DNA of 64,000 nucleotides, taken from Glaciimonas soli (GTDB lineage: Bacteria > Pseudomonadota > Gammaproteobacteria > Burkholderiales > Burkholderiaceae_D). Every line of letters starts with the position of its first letter. Position 1 is the first letter of the stretch. Below the pieces are notes generated by a model. The model was not told the DNA's origin. It did not search any database and worked only from the letters and a program-made list of their open reading frames with translations. Shown here piece by piece: positions 38,362 to 48,529 of this stretch. Location: positions 223,759 through 287,758 of the forward strand of contig NZ_WINI01000009.1 of assembly GCF_009497155.1 (NCBI RefSeq). The letters are read 5' to 3'. The translations under genes were made by a program, and so were the position numbers.

Positions 38362-38667
38362 CTAGTCTTCTATGATTGGCTGTCCAACCATTGCATCGAC
38401 CCGTTCACGCAACTCTTTACCAGGTTTGAAATGGGGGACCCGCTTTTCCGGAACCATCACTTTATCCCCTGACTTCGGGTTACGACCAATCCGCGGCGGC
38501 CTGCGATTTAACGCAAAGCTACCAAAACCACGTATCTCAATGCGCTGGCCGGTAGATAAAGCATCGCCCATCGCATCGAGTATGGTTTTGACCGTGTACT
38601 CCGCATCTTTCGCAACCAGTTGCGGATAACGCTCGGCCAAGCGGGCAATCAGCTCAGACTTTGTCAT
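38362..38667 (-). CDS. ihfB: Integration host factor subunit beta
   Basis: 101-residue nucleoid protein, beta subunit of IHF, which bends DNA at specific sites. [17 protein letters not shown] at the N-terminus, [20 protein letters not shown] and the beta-arm with [18 protein letters not shown] are diagnostic. The position directly after rpsA is the classical one. The gap to rpsA holds a 106-bp inverted-repeat element. An intrinsic terminator follows. Confidence 0.97.
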   Translation of the reverse strand: MTKSELIARLAERYPQLVAKDAEYTVKTILDAMGDALSTGQRIEIRGFGSFALNRRPPRIGRNPKSGDKVMVPEKRVPHFKPGKELRERVDAMVGQPIIED

Positions 38668-38702
38668 TTGCGTGCTCGCTTCTTACTTAAGTACGTTTAT
38701 GT

Positions 38703-38808
38703 TAAGTATGTCCACAAAACTGTTTAGACTAGGCACCCCCGACGCAGGCAGTACTGTAGTACGGCAAGGCGGCGGTAACGACGTATAAACAGTTTTTGGG
38801 CATACTTA
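38703..38808. repeat. 106-bp inverted-repeat element between rpsA and ihfB
   Basis: Ends TAAGTATGTCCACAAAACTG and CAGTTTTTGGGCATACTTA are near-perfect inverted copies of about 24 bp including TTTA. A central palindrome GTACT-GT-AGTAC (38751-38762) lies between GC-rich halves. It resembles a non-autonomous mobile or REP-type element and carries no ORF. A decayed half copy is at 31507-31566. Confidence 0.75.
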
Positions 38809-38822
38809 TTTTTCAATACAAC

Positions 38823-40544
38823 TTAGTTCTTATTATCGAACTTAGCTTTCAACAACGCGCCCAGGCTAGTTGTACCCGAAGCAGCATTAGAGTCAACAGC
38901 AGTTGACATCTTTTGCATTGCTTCTTGTGTTTCAACATTGTCTTTAGCTTTGATCGACAACTGGATACCACGTGCTTTACGATCGATGCTCAATACCAAC
39001 GCTTCAACTGTATCGCCAACTTTCAAGTGTGTACCAGCATCTTCAACGCGGTCACGCGAGATTTCAGATGCGCGCAAGTAGCCTTCGACTTCTTCCGACA
39101 ACTGGATCACAGCGCCCTTAGGCTCAACCGACTTAACAGTACCTGTTACCAAAGCACCTTTGTCGTTCATTGCTGCGTAGTTGTTGAATGGGTCGCCTTC
39201 CAATTGCTTAACACCCAGGGAAACGCGCTCACGCTCAACGTCGATTGCCAATACGATGGCTTCCAACTCGTCACCTTTTTTGAAGCGACGAACTGCTTCT
39301 TCGCCAGTTTCTGTCCATGACAGATCCGACAGGTGAACCAAGCCGTCGATGTTGCCAGCCAAGCCGATAAACACGCCGAAGTCAGTGATAGATTTGATTG
39401 CGCCTTTAACTTTATCGCCCTTCTTGTGAGTGATCGCGAAATCATCCCAAGGATTAGCTTTGCACTGTTTCATACCCAGGCTGATACGACGACGGTCTTC
39501 GTCGATTTCCAGAACCATCACTTCAACTTCGTCGCCTAATTGGACAACTTTGTTTGGTGCCACGTTCTTGTTAGTCCAGTCCATTTCTGAAACGTGAACC
39601 AAACCTTCGATACCTTGTTCGACTTCAACGAATGCGCCGTAGTCGGTCAAGTTAGTAACTTTACCGAACAGACGTGTGTTCGCTGGATAACGACGTGACA
39701 AACCAGTCCATGGATCGTCGCCCAATTGTTTCACGCCCAGTGAAACACGGTTTTTCTCTTGATCGTACTTCAGAACCTTAGCAGTGATCTCTTGACCGAC
39801 TGTCAATACTTCTGATGGGTGACGCACACGACGCCATGCCAAGTCAGTGATATGCAACAGACCATCGATACCGCCCAGATCCACGAACGCGCCGTAGTCG
39901 GTGATATTTTTAACAACGCCATTAACGATGGTGCCTTCTTTCAGCGTTTCCATCAGTTTTTGACGCTCTTCGCCCATCGACGCTTCGATCACTGCACGAC
40001 GTGACAACACAACGTTGTTACGCTTGCGATCTAGCTTGATGACCTTGAATTCCATGGTCTTGCCTTCGAACGGCGTAGTATCTTTAACAGGACGTGTATC
40101 AACCAACGAACCTGGCAAGAACGCGCGAATGCCGTTAGTCAGAACGGTCAAACCGCCCTTAACTTTGCCATTAACTGTACCAGTGACGATCTCGCCAGAC
40201 TCCATCGCTTTTTCAAGCGAGAGCCAAGATGCCAGACGTTTAGCTTTGTCGCGTGACAAGATAGTGTCGCCGAAACCGTTTTCCAACGATTCGATAGCAA
40301 CAGAAATGAAATCGCCAACTTGAACTTCAAGTTCGCCATTGTCATTTTTAAATTCTTCAACTGGAATGAAGGCTTCTGATTTCAGGCCAGCGTTGACGAT
40401 AACGAAGTTATGGTCAAGACGAACGACTTCAGCAGAAATAACTTCACCCATACGCATGTCTTGTTTAGACAGCGAATCTTCAAACATGGCAGCAAATGCG
40501 TCGTAACCAGCAGATGCTTCGGAACGGATAGTAACTGTAGACAT
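38823..40544 (-). CDS. rpsA: 30S ribosomal protein S1
   Basis: 573-residue S1 protein with six S1/OB RNA-binding repeats, needed for mRNA docking on the 30S subunit. Repeats with [36 protein letters not shown] and [20 protein letters not shown] are plain. It is slightly longer than E. coli S1 (557). The position between cmk and ihfB is the conserved one. E. coli S1 represses its own translation through its leader; the 165-bp leader here has no element I can name. Confidence 0.98.
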   Translation of the reverse strand: MSTVTIRSEASAGYDAFAAMFEDSLSKQDMRMGEVISAEVVRLDHNFVIVNAGLKSEAFIPVEEFKNDNGELEVQVGDFISVAIESLENGFGDTILSRDKAKRLASWLSLEKAMESGEIVTGTVNGKVKGGLTVLTNGIRAFLPGSLVDTRPVKDTTPFEGKTMEFKVIKLDRKRNNVVLSRRAVIEASMGEERQKLMETLKEGTIVNGVVKNITDYGAFVDLGGIDGLLHITDLAWRRVRHPSEVLTVGQEITAKVLKYDQEKNRVSLGVKQLGDDPWTGLSRRYPANTRLFGKVTNLTDYGAFVEVEQGIEGLVHVSEMDWTNKNVAPNKVVQLGDEVEVMVLEIDEDRRRISLGMKQCKANPWDDFAITHKKGDKVKGAIKSITDFGVFIGLAGNIDGLVHLSDLSWTETGEEAVRRFKKGDELEAIVLAIDVERERVSLGVKQLEGDPFNNYAAMNDKGALVTGTVKSVEPKGAVIQLSEEVEGYLRASEISRDRVEDAGTHLKVGDTVEALVLSIDRKARGIQLSIKAKDNVETQEAMQKMSTAVDSNAASGTTSLGALLKAKFDNKN

Positions 40545-40709
40545 AGGATTTTTTTACAAGTTTGGCCTAAATTGGAGAACATCCCATGTGATAGCGAACC
40601 ATCTCACCAATCACAACAACCAGAATGCATACAATAAAGGGTTAAGTTTTAAAATATTCGAACCGACTTTGCATCAGATCGAATAACCAGAAAAATACAA
40701 CAAAAACAT

Positions 40710-41381
40710 TTAATTCGTTTTTACAGCCGCATACCAACTAAGTACTTGCTGCACCGCTTGTTCTGCGGTCATTTCGGAAGTATCGAGATGATGTGCCCCA
40801 TCAGCGGCTTTAAGTGGCGCCGAGCTGCGATGTGTATCGCGCTCATCCCGCATCTTCAAATCCATTGAGAGGTCTTTCATATTAGCAGAAAAACCCTTGT
40901 CAATCAATTGCTTATAACGTCTTTGTGCCCTGGCATCCACACTTGCCGTTAAAAATACCTTTAGAGCTGCGTGCGGAAAAATCACTGTCCCCATGTCACG
41001 CCCATCTGCAACCAGACCCGGAGCTTTTCGAAATCCCAGCTGCAAACCGTACAAAGCTTGCCTAACCGGCATCAAAGTGGCAATTTGTGATGCCGTATTA
41101 CCAACAACCTCAGCGCGAATCGCATCGCTGACATCTTCATTTGACAAAAAAATATGCATGCCATCGAAATGACAATGCAAATGCTCGGCCACTTTCGCCA
41201 GGGCATGCTCATCATCCAGCGGCGTGTTACGGCGCAACGCGGATAACGCCGTCAAACGATATAACGCGCCCGAATCGAGGTAATGAAAACCTAAATGTTG
41301 CGCGACCTTTTGCGCCACTGTACCTTTACCAGAAGCGGTAGGTCCATCAATGGTGATAACCGGGATGGCAGAATTTGGCAT
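40710..41381 (-). CDS. cmk: Cytidylate kinase
   Basis: 223-residue CMP/dCMP kinase. The P-loop is [20 protein letters not shown] near the N-terminus, with [12 protein letters not shown] following, and [20 protein letters not shown] and [14 protein letters not shown] further on. It is normal in length. It precedes rpsA as usual, but on its upstream side it is separated from aroA by a large SNF2-type helicase gene. Confidence 0.97.
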   Translation of the reverse strand: MPNSAIPVITIDGPTASGKGTVAQKVAQHLGFHYLDSGALYRLTALSALRRNTPLDDEHALAKVAEHLHCHFDGMHIFLSNEDVSDAIRAEVVGNTASQIATLMPVRQALYGLQLGFRKAPGLVADGRDMGTVIFPHAALKVFLTASVDARAQRRYKQLIDKGFSANMKDLSMDLKMRDERDTHRSSAPLKAADGAHHLDTSEMTAEQAVQQVLSWYAAVKTN

Positions 41382-41442
41382 AGCCAGTACTTTCTTTTTT
41401 TAAAATAGACTGAGAACTTACAAAAGTTTAATTGTAAAATTT

Positions 41443-44400
41443 TTAGGCTTGTAATGGCTCAAAAATCACCTGCAAATCTTCTGCAGTTAACTTGCCATCC
41501 AACATTTCCCCCGAGTCGCCCAGAATTGCATCGGCCAACGCAGATTTTTTCTGTTGCAACACCTGAATTTTTTCCTCTACCGTTCCTTTGGCAATCAGTT
41601 TATAAACAAACACTGGTTTGTCTTGCCCGATTCGCCATGCACGATCAGTTGCTTGATTTTCCGCAGCGGGATTCCACCAGGGATCGTAGTGAATCACCGT
41701 GTCGGCCGCCGTCAAATTGAGACCGACGCCGCCAGCTTTAAGACTAATCAAAAATATTGGCACTTCGCCCTGTTGAAACGCCCTCACCACTGAGGCTCGG
41801 TCTTCCGTCGCGCCAGTCAGCATCGTGTACTTAATATTGGCGCTGGCGAGTGCCTCGGCGATTAACACCAGCATGCTGGTGAACTGCGAGAAGATCAATA
41901 TCCGCCTGTCCTCCTCTAACAGTTCTTGCACCATCTCCATCAATTCCAGCAACTTGGCCGACGGTGCGTGCTTAGTGGCAGCATTTTCGTCAGACATCTT
42001 CACCAGGCGTGGATCGCAACAGGCCTGACGCAATTTCAATAAAGCTTCAAGAATGACAATATGGCTACGCGCCAAGCCTTTGGTGGCAATTGCATCGCGC
42101 ACTTTTTTATCCATCGCCAGACGTACCGTTTCGTACACATCGCGCTGGCTGCCGCCAAGCTCAACAGTGCGCACCATTTCAGTTTTCGGCGGCAACTCGC
42201 TAGCCACTTTATCTTTGGTACGACGCAATAAAAACGGCTTGATACGGCGCACCAACAACGCACGCCTTGCTTCATCACCGTGTTTTTCTATCGGCTGGCG
42301 GAAATCGCGATTGAAGGTTTTTTCATCTCCCAGCAGACCCGGCAACAGAAAATGAAATTGCGACCACAGCTCACCTAAATGATTTTCCAATGGCGTTCCG
42401 GTAAGGCACAAGCGATGGCGCGCTTTTATAAGCGTCGCACTTTGTGCCGCTTTGGAGCGCGTATTTTTGATGTAGTGCGCTTCGTCCAAAATCAATAAAT
42501 GGAAAGCATGTTCACGCAGTTTTTCTTCATCGCGCGGCAACAAGGCATAGGTCGTCAGCACGATGTCAAATTCTGGGATGCGCTCAAATTGCGTTAAGCG
42601 CTGCTTGCCCTGCAAGACCAATACTTTCAGGTCCGGCGCAAAACGTGCAGCCTCTTCCTGCCAGTTAACCATGAGACTGGTCGGCGCTACAACCAAGGCC
42701 GGCGCTGTCAAACGCCCTGCATTTTTTTCGATCAAAATATGCGTTAAGGTCTGGACAGTTTTACCCAAACCCATGTCATCAGCAAGAATGCCGGCGAAAT
42801 CGTATTCGCGCAAAAACTGCATCCACGCTACGCCTTCCATTTGATAGCTGCGCAATGTCGCCTGCAAACCATCAGGCACAGTGATGCCTTGTATCCCGCC
42901 AAAGGTGTTGAGCTTATGGCCGACCTGACGCAACCGCTCGCCACCCATCCAGCGCATCTGCGCACTACCTTCCAATTCAGCCAGACGAGCCGCGTCCAGA
43001 CTTGATAAACGCACAGAGTCGCCGATCAACTTGTCGGCAAAATACAACTCGCCCAAGGTGGTCAAAATAGGTTTGATACGTCCCCACGGCAGAGCGACTC
43101 GCAGGCCGTTATCCAAGCGCATCAACAGCTCATCATGATCATCTCGTTGCGCTAAAGTACGCGGATTAAAATCCTGTGGCGCCTGGCGAATTAAATTAAT
43201 CAGCAACGGCAGTAACGATATTCGCTCCCGATTGACAACTATCCCCAACGCCAAATCGAACCAGGTATTACCCGCCTGCGCATCATCGTTTGCCTCATCA
43301 ATATCGGCATACCAGTCGTCAATATCGCTCACATCAAAACGATAGGCTGACGATTTATTAATCTGCCAGCCTTGCTCTTGCAACGCAGATATGCCGTCAT
43401 GATTGAACCGTAGCCAGGCTGACTGGTCAGGCAAAACAAAAGCGCCGGGTAATGTGGCAAGCGGATGATCGCTAGCCGTAGCTTGAAAATGCAATGCAAG
43501 CAAGACTTGCTGAGCCGCCGCTTCAAACACGGGATCGCGCGCTATTTTTTCTATGCCGTTGGCGCTGTTGCGCTGCAAAGTTGGCGCAAATGATGCCGGC
43601 ACCAATGTGCCGTCATACACAAAATGCAACTGCGCAAAATCCAATGTAGAACCATCCACATAGGGCACGTTGTCCAATTTCAAAAGCACTTGCGGCTGCA
43701 CCGCATCAAGCTGTGCAAACGGCACCTCTATCGGCAAAGGAATCACATGATTGAGGCCCTGCACCAATAGTTGCTGCGCCACTTGCAATTTATTCGTCGC
43801 GTCAAGCAGCGGTGCTTGTGCTACCAGAGCAATCAAGTCGTCGTTCGCTATCCGCATCAATGCCGATGGCAAATGCAGTTCCCCGCTAGATAGATTATTA
43901 ATGTACCACGGCGGATCTGTTGGCAATACATAGTCAATGATTTCAGCCGCAGCAGTATCAACCGCGGAACTCGTTTCAGAAGAAAACTGCCATACCAATT
44001 TCAATGCGTCGCGTGCCGGCTTGTAGGCAGACACAGCCAATTTCTTCGGACGTCCCCAGCTAGACATGCGCTCATCAGGTGTATCACCGGCTTCTTCTAA
44101 ATGCTGCGCGCGCCAGTTTAAGACGGCATGACGTGACACCGCCAATTGCATGTGATGCGCTTGCCCCTTACCTAAATCGGCTAAGGAATTTGCCCACAGC
44201 ACACTCTTTTTCTGCAACAACAGATTCAGTAATTGCGCCCCGAGTTTTCCACGCAGCTCACAGTGACTGGCCTGACGTTGATAATAAGACGGCGCTTTGA
44301 TATTTGCGCTCAATGCCATGAACAGACTGACTGCATCATGGTCGCTTTCTTGTATGTTTTCGCGTAACGACTCTTGAAAACTATGACCATCACTTAACGG

Positions 44401-44997
44401 CTTGACTGCGCTATAACTGCCGTCTTTGCGCAATCGTGCCCGACACAAATGCAAAGTGATCTGCTTGCCATTGTGCCCCGGAACTAAAGCGAAAATGAGG
44501 CGAAAGGATGGGTTGTTGGGTGCATGATGAAGCACGTCCTGATTCACCGACGGGGCTGTCGGCAGGTCTATTATCTTAGCGCGATCTTCTGCGATCCGCT
44601 GCAACCAGTTGTCAATAACACGCGGCAAAGGTGGCTCCACCTTTGCCGTCGTCACCAATGCTGATGGTGTTATAGCTTCAGATAATGCGTGCACTGAAGA
44701 ACTCTGCAAATAATGAATTAATACCGCTGCAACATGCTTGCAGTTATAAGCGACAGGACAAGAGCAATGCCCCTCGACATCAACTCCATGCTCACCGTTA
44801 TACACATAAATTTCCTGCGCATAGATTTGCAGTCCACTGCCACGCACAGTCGCTCGAAAAGAAAATTCGGCGTTGTCGATCACTTCTGTTTCTGTTTTTA
44901 ATACTCTGTCTTCATCTGCGTATCCCTGCCCGCGTTCAAATGCAGCAGCCTCGACAGCATTCTGAATGTCATCGAGTGTAAAGTGAACAGGCTGCAT
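41443..44997 (-). CDS. SNF2-family helicase with SWIM zinc finger
   Basis: About 1184 residues, a bacterial Swi2/Snf2 ATPase that translocates on DNA and may remodel protein-DNA complexes. A SWIM zinc finger lies at C78, C80, C86 and H88 (GHCSCPVAYNCKH). The middle ~600 residues are poorly recognisable. Helicase motifs then follow: Walker A DDMGLGKT with K746, DEAH box at D838 (LDEAHYIKN), LTGTPLENHLGELWSQFHFL, and the C-terminal half with FSQFTSMLVLI, SLKAGGVGLNLTAA and ATDRAWRIGQ. The start is put at the ATG at 44997, 11 bases after the aroA stop; a TTG at 45012 would overlap aroA. It lies between aroA and cmk, usually close neighbours, so it is probably co-transcribed with the aromatic genes. 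Role unknown. Confidence 0.93.
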   Translation of the reverse strand: MQPVHFTLDDIQNAVEAAAFERGQGYADEDRVLKTETEVIDNAEFSFRATVRGSGLQIYAQEIYVYNGEHGVDVEGHCSCPVAYNCKHVAAVLIHYLQSSSVHALSEAITPSALVTTAKVEPPLPRVIDNWLQRIAEDRAKIIDLPTAPSVNQDVLHHAPNNPSFRLIFALVPGHNGKQITLHLCRARLRKDGSYSAVKPLSDGHSFQESLRENIQESDHDAVSLFMALSANIKAPSYYQRQASHCELRGKLGAQLLNLLLQKKSVLWANSLADLGKGQAHHMQLAVSRHAVLNWRAQHLEEAGDTPDERMSSWGRPKKLAVSAYKPARDALKLVWQFSSETSSAVDTAAAEIIDYVLPTDPPWYINNLSSGELHLPSALMRIANDDLIALVAQAPLLDATNKLQVAQQLLVQGLNHVIPLPIEVPFAQLDAVQPQVLLKLDNVPYVDGSTLDFAQLHFVYDGTLVPASFAPTLQRNSANGIEKIARDPVFEAAAQQVLLALHFQATASDHPLATLPGAFVLPDQSAWLRFNHDGISALQEQGWQINKSSAYRFDVSDIDDWYADIDEANDDAQAGNTWFDLALGIVVNRERISLLPLLINLIRQAPQDFNPRTLAQRDDHDELLMRLDNGLRVALPWGRIKPILTTLGELYFADKLIGDSVRLSSLDAARLAELEGSAQMRWMGGERLRQVGHKLNTFGGIQGITVPDGLQATLRSYQMEGVAWMQFLREYDFAGILADDMGLGKTVQTLTHILIEKNAGRLTAPALVVAPTSLMVNWQEEAARFAPDLKVLVLQGKQRLTQFERIPEFDIVLTTYALLPRDEEKLREHAFHLLILDEAHYIKNTRSKAAQSATLIKARHRLCLTGTPLENHLGELWSQFHFLLPGLLGDEKTFNRDFRQPIEKHGDEARRALLVRRIKPFLLRRTKDKVASELPPKTEMVRTVELGGSQRDVYETVRLAMDKKVRDAIATKGLARSHIVILEALLKLRQACCDPRLVKMSDENAATKHAPSAKLLELMEMVQELLEEDRRILIFSQFTSMLVLIAEALASANIKYTMLTGATEDRASVVRAFQQGEVPIFLISLKAGGVGLNLTAADTVIHYDPWWNPAAENQATDRAWRIGQDKPVFVYKLIAKGTVEEKIQVLQQKKSALADAILGDSGEMLDGKLTAEDLQVIFEPLQA

Positions 44998-45008
44998 CGC
45001 GCCCAATA

Positions 45009-46352
45009 TCAAGAGTTACGCACCGACTGCGCTGCGATTTGAGCAAACACGTCAAAATAGTCAGGGAAGGTTTTTGCTACACATTTTGGGTCATTGATAC
45101 GTAAAGCAGCGCCACGTAAACCCGTGCCATCCAAGGTCGCCAATGAAAAACACATCGCCATACGGTGATCGTCATAAGTGTCGATAGTCGCCGCCTGCAG
45201 CTGGGCTGGCGGCGTGATGCGCAGATAATCCGCACCCTCTTCTATTGTCGCACCCAATTTGCGCAATTCGGTTGCCATTGCGCTTAATCTATCCGTCTCT
45301 TTGACGCGCCAGCTGGCGATATTGCGCAAGGTACTGACACCATCTGCATACAAAGCAGCGACTGCAATCGTCATCGCGGCGTCGGGAATATGATTGAAAT
45401 CGGCGTCGATGGCTTTTAGTTTTCCCGTCGACGAAGCTTCTATCCAGTTGTCGCCCATCGTGATGGTCGCGCCCATTTGTTCTAATGCTTCAACAAATCG
45501 GACATCGCCCTGAATACTGTTTTTGCCAACGCCTTCGACCCTCACCGGGCCACCTGCGATTGCGCCTGCAGCAAGAAAATAAGACGCCGATGAAGCATCG
45601 CCCTCAACATGAATTGTTTTTGGCGCCTGATACTGCTGACCAGCCGCGACCGTAAACGATTGCCAGCCATCACGTGCAACGGTCACGCCGAAACGCTGCA
45701 TCAAATTCAAGGTAATTTCGATATAGGGCTTGGAAATTAATTCGCCAATCACCTCAATTGTGATCGCGTCATGCTTCGCCATCAACGGCGCAGCCATTAA
45801 CAAGGCCGTCAAAAACTGACTGGAAACATTGCCACGCACCTGCATCGCATGTTTATGCAATTGACCGCGACGAATATGCAACGGCGGATAACCTGCAACG
45901 CCGGTATAGATAACATTGGTGCCGATAGCATTTAATGCATCGACCAAATCGCCAATCGGGCGTTCGTGCATACGCGCCACGCCGTGCAAAGTGTAATCGC
46001 CGCCCATCGCCGCCAATGCCGCTGTCAGTGGTCGAATTGCGGTGCCGGCATTGCCCATAAACAGATCGGCTTGATGCGTCGGAAAGCGACCATTACAACC
46101 ATGCACCGTGTAATTTTGCGTGCCCTCTTGTTGCGTCCATGTGACGCCCAATTGCTTCAGTGCCATCAACATCACCAAAGTATCATCCGAAGCGAGCAAG
46201 TCCAGAATTTCAGTCGTACCGTTTGCCAACGCTGCCAATAACAAAGTGCGATTGGAAATGCTTTTAGAACCGGGTAACTTCACCGTGCCTTGCATGTGTG
46301 AGGCCGGCTGCAGGTTAATATAAGCCGGGTAGCTCTTTTGTTTCTGTGCCAT
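45009..46352 (-). CDS. aroA: 3-phosphoshikimate 1-carboxyvinyltransferase (EPSP synthase)
   Basis: 447-residue shikimate-pathway enzyme joining shikimate-3-phosphate and [20 protein letters not shown] and the PEP-site [15 protein letters not shown] are clear and of the class I (glyphosate-sensitive) type. [16 protein letters not shown] and [11 protein letters not shown] also match. It starts directly at the end of tyrA with no gap, and is followed within 11 bases by the SNF2 gene. Confidence 0.97.
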   Translation of the reverse strand: MAQKQKSYPAYINLQPASHMQGTVKLPGSKSISNRTLLLAALANGTTEILDLLASDDTLVMLMALKQLGVTWTQQEGTQNYTVHGCNGRFPTHQADLFMGNAGTAIRPLTAALAAMGGDYTLHGVARMHERPIGDLVDALNAIGTNVIYTGVAGYPPLHIRRGQLHKHAMQVRGNVSSQFLTALLMAAPLMAKHDAITIEVIGELISKPYIEITLNLMQRFGVTVARDGWQSFTVAAGQQYQAPKTIHVEGDASSASYFLAAGAIAGGPVRVEGVGKNSIQGDVRFVEALEQMGATITMGDNWIEASSTGKLKAIDADFNHIPDAAMTIAVAALYADGVSTLRNIASWRVKETDRLSAMATELRKLGATIEEGADYLRITPPAQLQAATIDTYDDHRMAMCFSLATLDGTGLRGAALRINDPKCVAKTFPDYFDVFAQIAAQSVRNS

Positions 46353-47261
46353 TTAATTTCCACCTTCTTTATTCTGTTTTTCCGCTGATTCGATTGCTGT
46401 TATCCAGTCATGTCGCGCTTGTTGCGCGTTGCTATATATCGCTTCCAGACCAGCACCATCGCCAGCTTCCAGCAAATGGCGCAAACGCATCAATTGTGCT
46501 TGATAGACGCTCAACTCACCCAGCAAAGCATGACGATTGGCGAGCGAGATATCGCGCCACATTTCTGGCGATGATCCGGCAATACGCGTGAAATCACGAA
46601 ACCCGCTTGCGGCATATTGGAACATCACATCAGCTTGCGACTTGTTCGCAATCTGATCGACCAATGCGTAGGCCAACATATGCGGAAAATGGCTGACGGC
46701 CGCAAAGATTTCATCGTGCTGTTGCGGCGATAATTGATGAATGATGGCGCCACACAGACGCCATGCTGCAGCAACTTTAGCGACATCTTCCGCGGTGTTT
46801 TCTGGCAACGGTGTTAATACGACTTTTTTACCGATATACAGATCAACAATCGCAGCATCTGGCCCATTGCTCTCGCGACCAGCAATCGGATGCCCGGGGA
46901 CAAATTGCGCAATTTTATTACCTAGCACTGCACGTGCAGCAGCTTCGACATCGCTCTTGGTACTGCCCGCATCCGTGACGATAGTTCCGGCTTGCAGATA
47001 GGGGCAAATACTGGTGAGTATCGCGGCCGTTTGCGCGACTGGCGCTGCAATCAATACCAAATCTGCATCAGCCATCGCTTCTTCGACCGAAGCTGCAATC
47101 GTATCGATGATCCCCAATGCAAGCGCACGCTGTAACGAAGCCTGACTACGTCCCACACCGACAATCTGCAGCCCCGTTTTGGGATTCTTATTGGCCGCTT
47201 TAAGTGCCAAGGCAAACGAACCACCAATTAAACCGACACCAAAAATAACGATTTTTTTCAC
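46353..47261 (-). CDS. tyrA: Prephenate dehydrogenase
   Basis: 302-residue NAD(P)-dependent enzyme of tyrosine synthesis: the Rossmann motif FGVGLIGGSFALALKAA is at the N-terminus, VTDAGSTKSDV and PGHPIAGRESNGPDAA form the active-site region, and AVSHFPHMLAYALV follows. It has no chorismate mutase domain, consistent with that activity residing in PheA. pheA lies 11 bases upstream and aroA directly downstream. Confidence 0.95.
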   Translation of the reverse strand: MKKIVIFGVGLIGGSFALALKAANKNPKTGLQIVGVGRSQASLQRALALGIIDTIAASVEEAMADADLVLIAAPVAQTAAILTSICPYLQAGTIVTDAGSTKSDVEAAARAVLGNKIAQFVPGHPIAGRESNGPDAAIVDLYIGKKVVLTPLPENTAEDVAKVAAAWRLCGAIIHQLSPQQHDEIFAAVSHFPHMLAYALVDQIANKSQADVMFQYAASGFRDFTRIAGSSPEMWRDISLANRHALLGELSVYQAQLMRLRHLLEAGDGAGLEAIYSNAQQARHDWITAIESAEKQNKEGGN

Positions 47262-47272
47262 GGTGTCAGGCT

Positions 47273-48349
47273 CTAGAGGCTAAATGGATACGAACCAAGC
47301 AACTTGAAAAACGCTGCATTTTGCTTAAGTTCAGCCAATGCCTTGGCAACATTTTCATCTTGCTCATGACCTTCTACATCGACATAGAAAAAATATTCCC
47401 ATGCGCCAGTACGTGCCGGTCGCGATTCAAAACGCGTCATCGAAACATCGTGAGTCGACAGCGGTGACAGCAGCTTATATACAGCACCCGCTTTATTTTG
47501 CACCGACAACACCAATGAAGTTTGGTCTTTCCCGCTAGGGTTGGTTTGCAGATGACCGATCACGGCAAAACGCGTACGGTTATGCGGATCGTCCTGAATG
47601 TGCGCATGTACGATCAGCACATCATAGGTCTGGGCGGCAATCTCACCCGCGATAGCCGCAACACTGGCGTCGTCACGTGCCATGCGCGCCGCTTCGGCAT
47701 TCGATGCAACGGCGATACGTTCAATATTGGGGAAATGCTGATTCAGCCAGGCATTGCATTGCGCCAGCGCTTGCGAATGCGCGCAAATACGCGTAATGCC
47801 ATCCATCGTGCCGTTTTTTGTCATCAGACTATGGTGTACCGGCATTGATACTTCACCGCTAATGTTCAACGTAGTTTGCAATAACAAATCGAGAGTGCGA
47901 TTGATCACACCTTCAGATGAATTTTCGATTGGTACTACGCCAAAATCGGCGGTCCCGGCTTCGGCCGCACGAAACACTTCATCAATCGATACACAAGCCA
48001 TGCCTTCGACCGAATGGCCGAATTGTTGATATACCGCTTGCTCGCTAAAAGTACCTGCTGGTCCAAGATAGGCAACCACCACGCGCTTTTCCAAAGCGCG
48101 GCAAGCCGACATCACTTCGCGGAAAATGGTTTGTACATCGCCGGCTTGTAACGGGCCAGGATTATTCTCGGCCACTTTACGCAGCACTTGCACTTCACGT
48201 TCCGGCCGGAATACAGGAGCGTTGGTTTCCGCTTTGACGTGGCCAACTTCTTGGGCGACTTCCGCCCGACGATTCAATAACACTAAAATCTGCGCATCAA
48301 GCGCATCGATTTGTTCGCGTAATGGTTTGAGCTTGTCTTCTATATTCAT
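47273..48349 (-). CDS. pheA: Bifunctional chorismate mutase / prephenate dehydratase (P-protein)
   Basis: 358-residue enzyme of phenylalanine synthesis. An AroQ-type chorismate mutase domain is at residues 1-90 (LREQIDALDAQILVLLNRRA). The dehydratase domain follows (VVAYLGPAGTFSEQAVY, with VVPIENSSEGVINRTLDLL), and a C-terminal ACT domain for feedback by phenylalanine contains the ESRP motif in TRFESRPARTGAWEY. The order serC-pheA-tyrA-aroA is the familiar betaproteobacterial one, except that no hisC lies between pheA and tyrA. Confidence 0.97.
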   Translation of the reverse strand: MNIEDKLKPLREQIDALDAQILVLLNRRAEVAQEVGHVKAETNAPVFRPEREVQVLRKVAENNPGPLQAGDVQTIFREVMSACRALEKRVVVAYLGPAGTFSEQAVYQQFGHSVEGMACVSIDEVFRAAEAGTADFGVVPIENSSEGVINRTLDLLLQTTLNISGEVSMPVHHSLMTKNGTMDGITRICAHSQALAQCNAWLNQHFPNIERIAVASNAEAARMARDDASVAAIAGEIAAQTYDVLIVHAHIQDDPHNRTRFAVIGHLQTNPSGKDQTSLVLSVQNKAGAVYKLLSPLSTHDVSMTRFESRPARTGAWEYFFYVDVEGHEQDENVAKALAELKQNAAFFKLLGSYPFSL

Positions 48350-48488
48350 TTGCTTGCTTCCTAATTTACGTAAGCAGAGCAGGATCGACTTAACTTTTTA
48401 TGTCCACGCGAAGAGTCTCAGAATGCCATCGACAACTTCAGAGATGGTTGCCACCACCCTGTCATCGACATACCTGGCTCCATACCGC

Positions 48489-48512
48489 GTGGGCACAAAA
48501 AGCCATGCCCAC
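48489..48512. repeat. REP-like hairpin upstream of pheA
   Basis: GTGGGCA (48489-48495), 10-base loop, TGCCCAC (48506-48512), in the 180-bp serC-pheA gap. The wording is like REP palindromes found in many proteobacteria. It would form a hairpin in the serC-pheA transcript; there is no T run to make it a terminator. Confidence 0.55.
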
Positions 48513-48529
48513 CCTACTCCTGCGTATCT

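Noticed and set aside
48350..48529. Attenuator-type leader peptide for pheA
   Set aside because: No short frame rich in Phe or terminator with T run is present in the serC-pheA gap; only a REP-like hairpin is seen.
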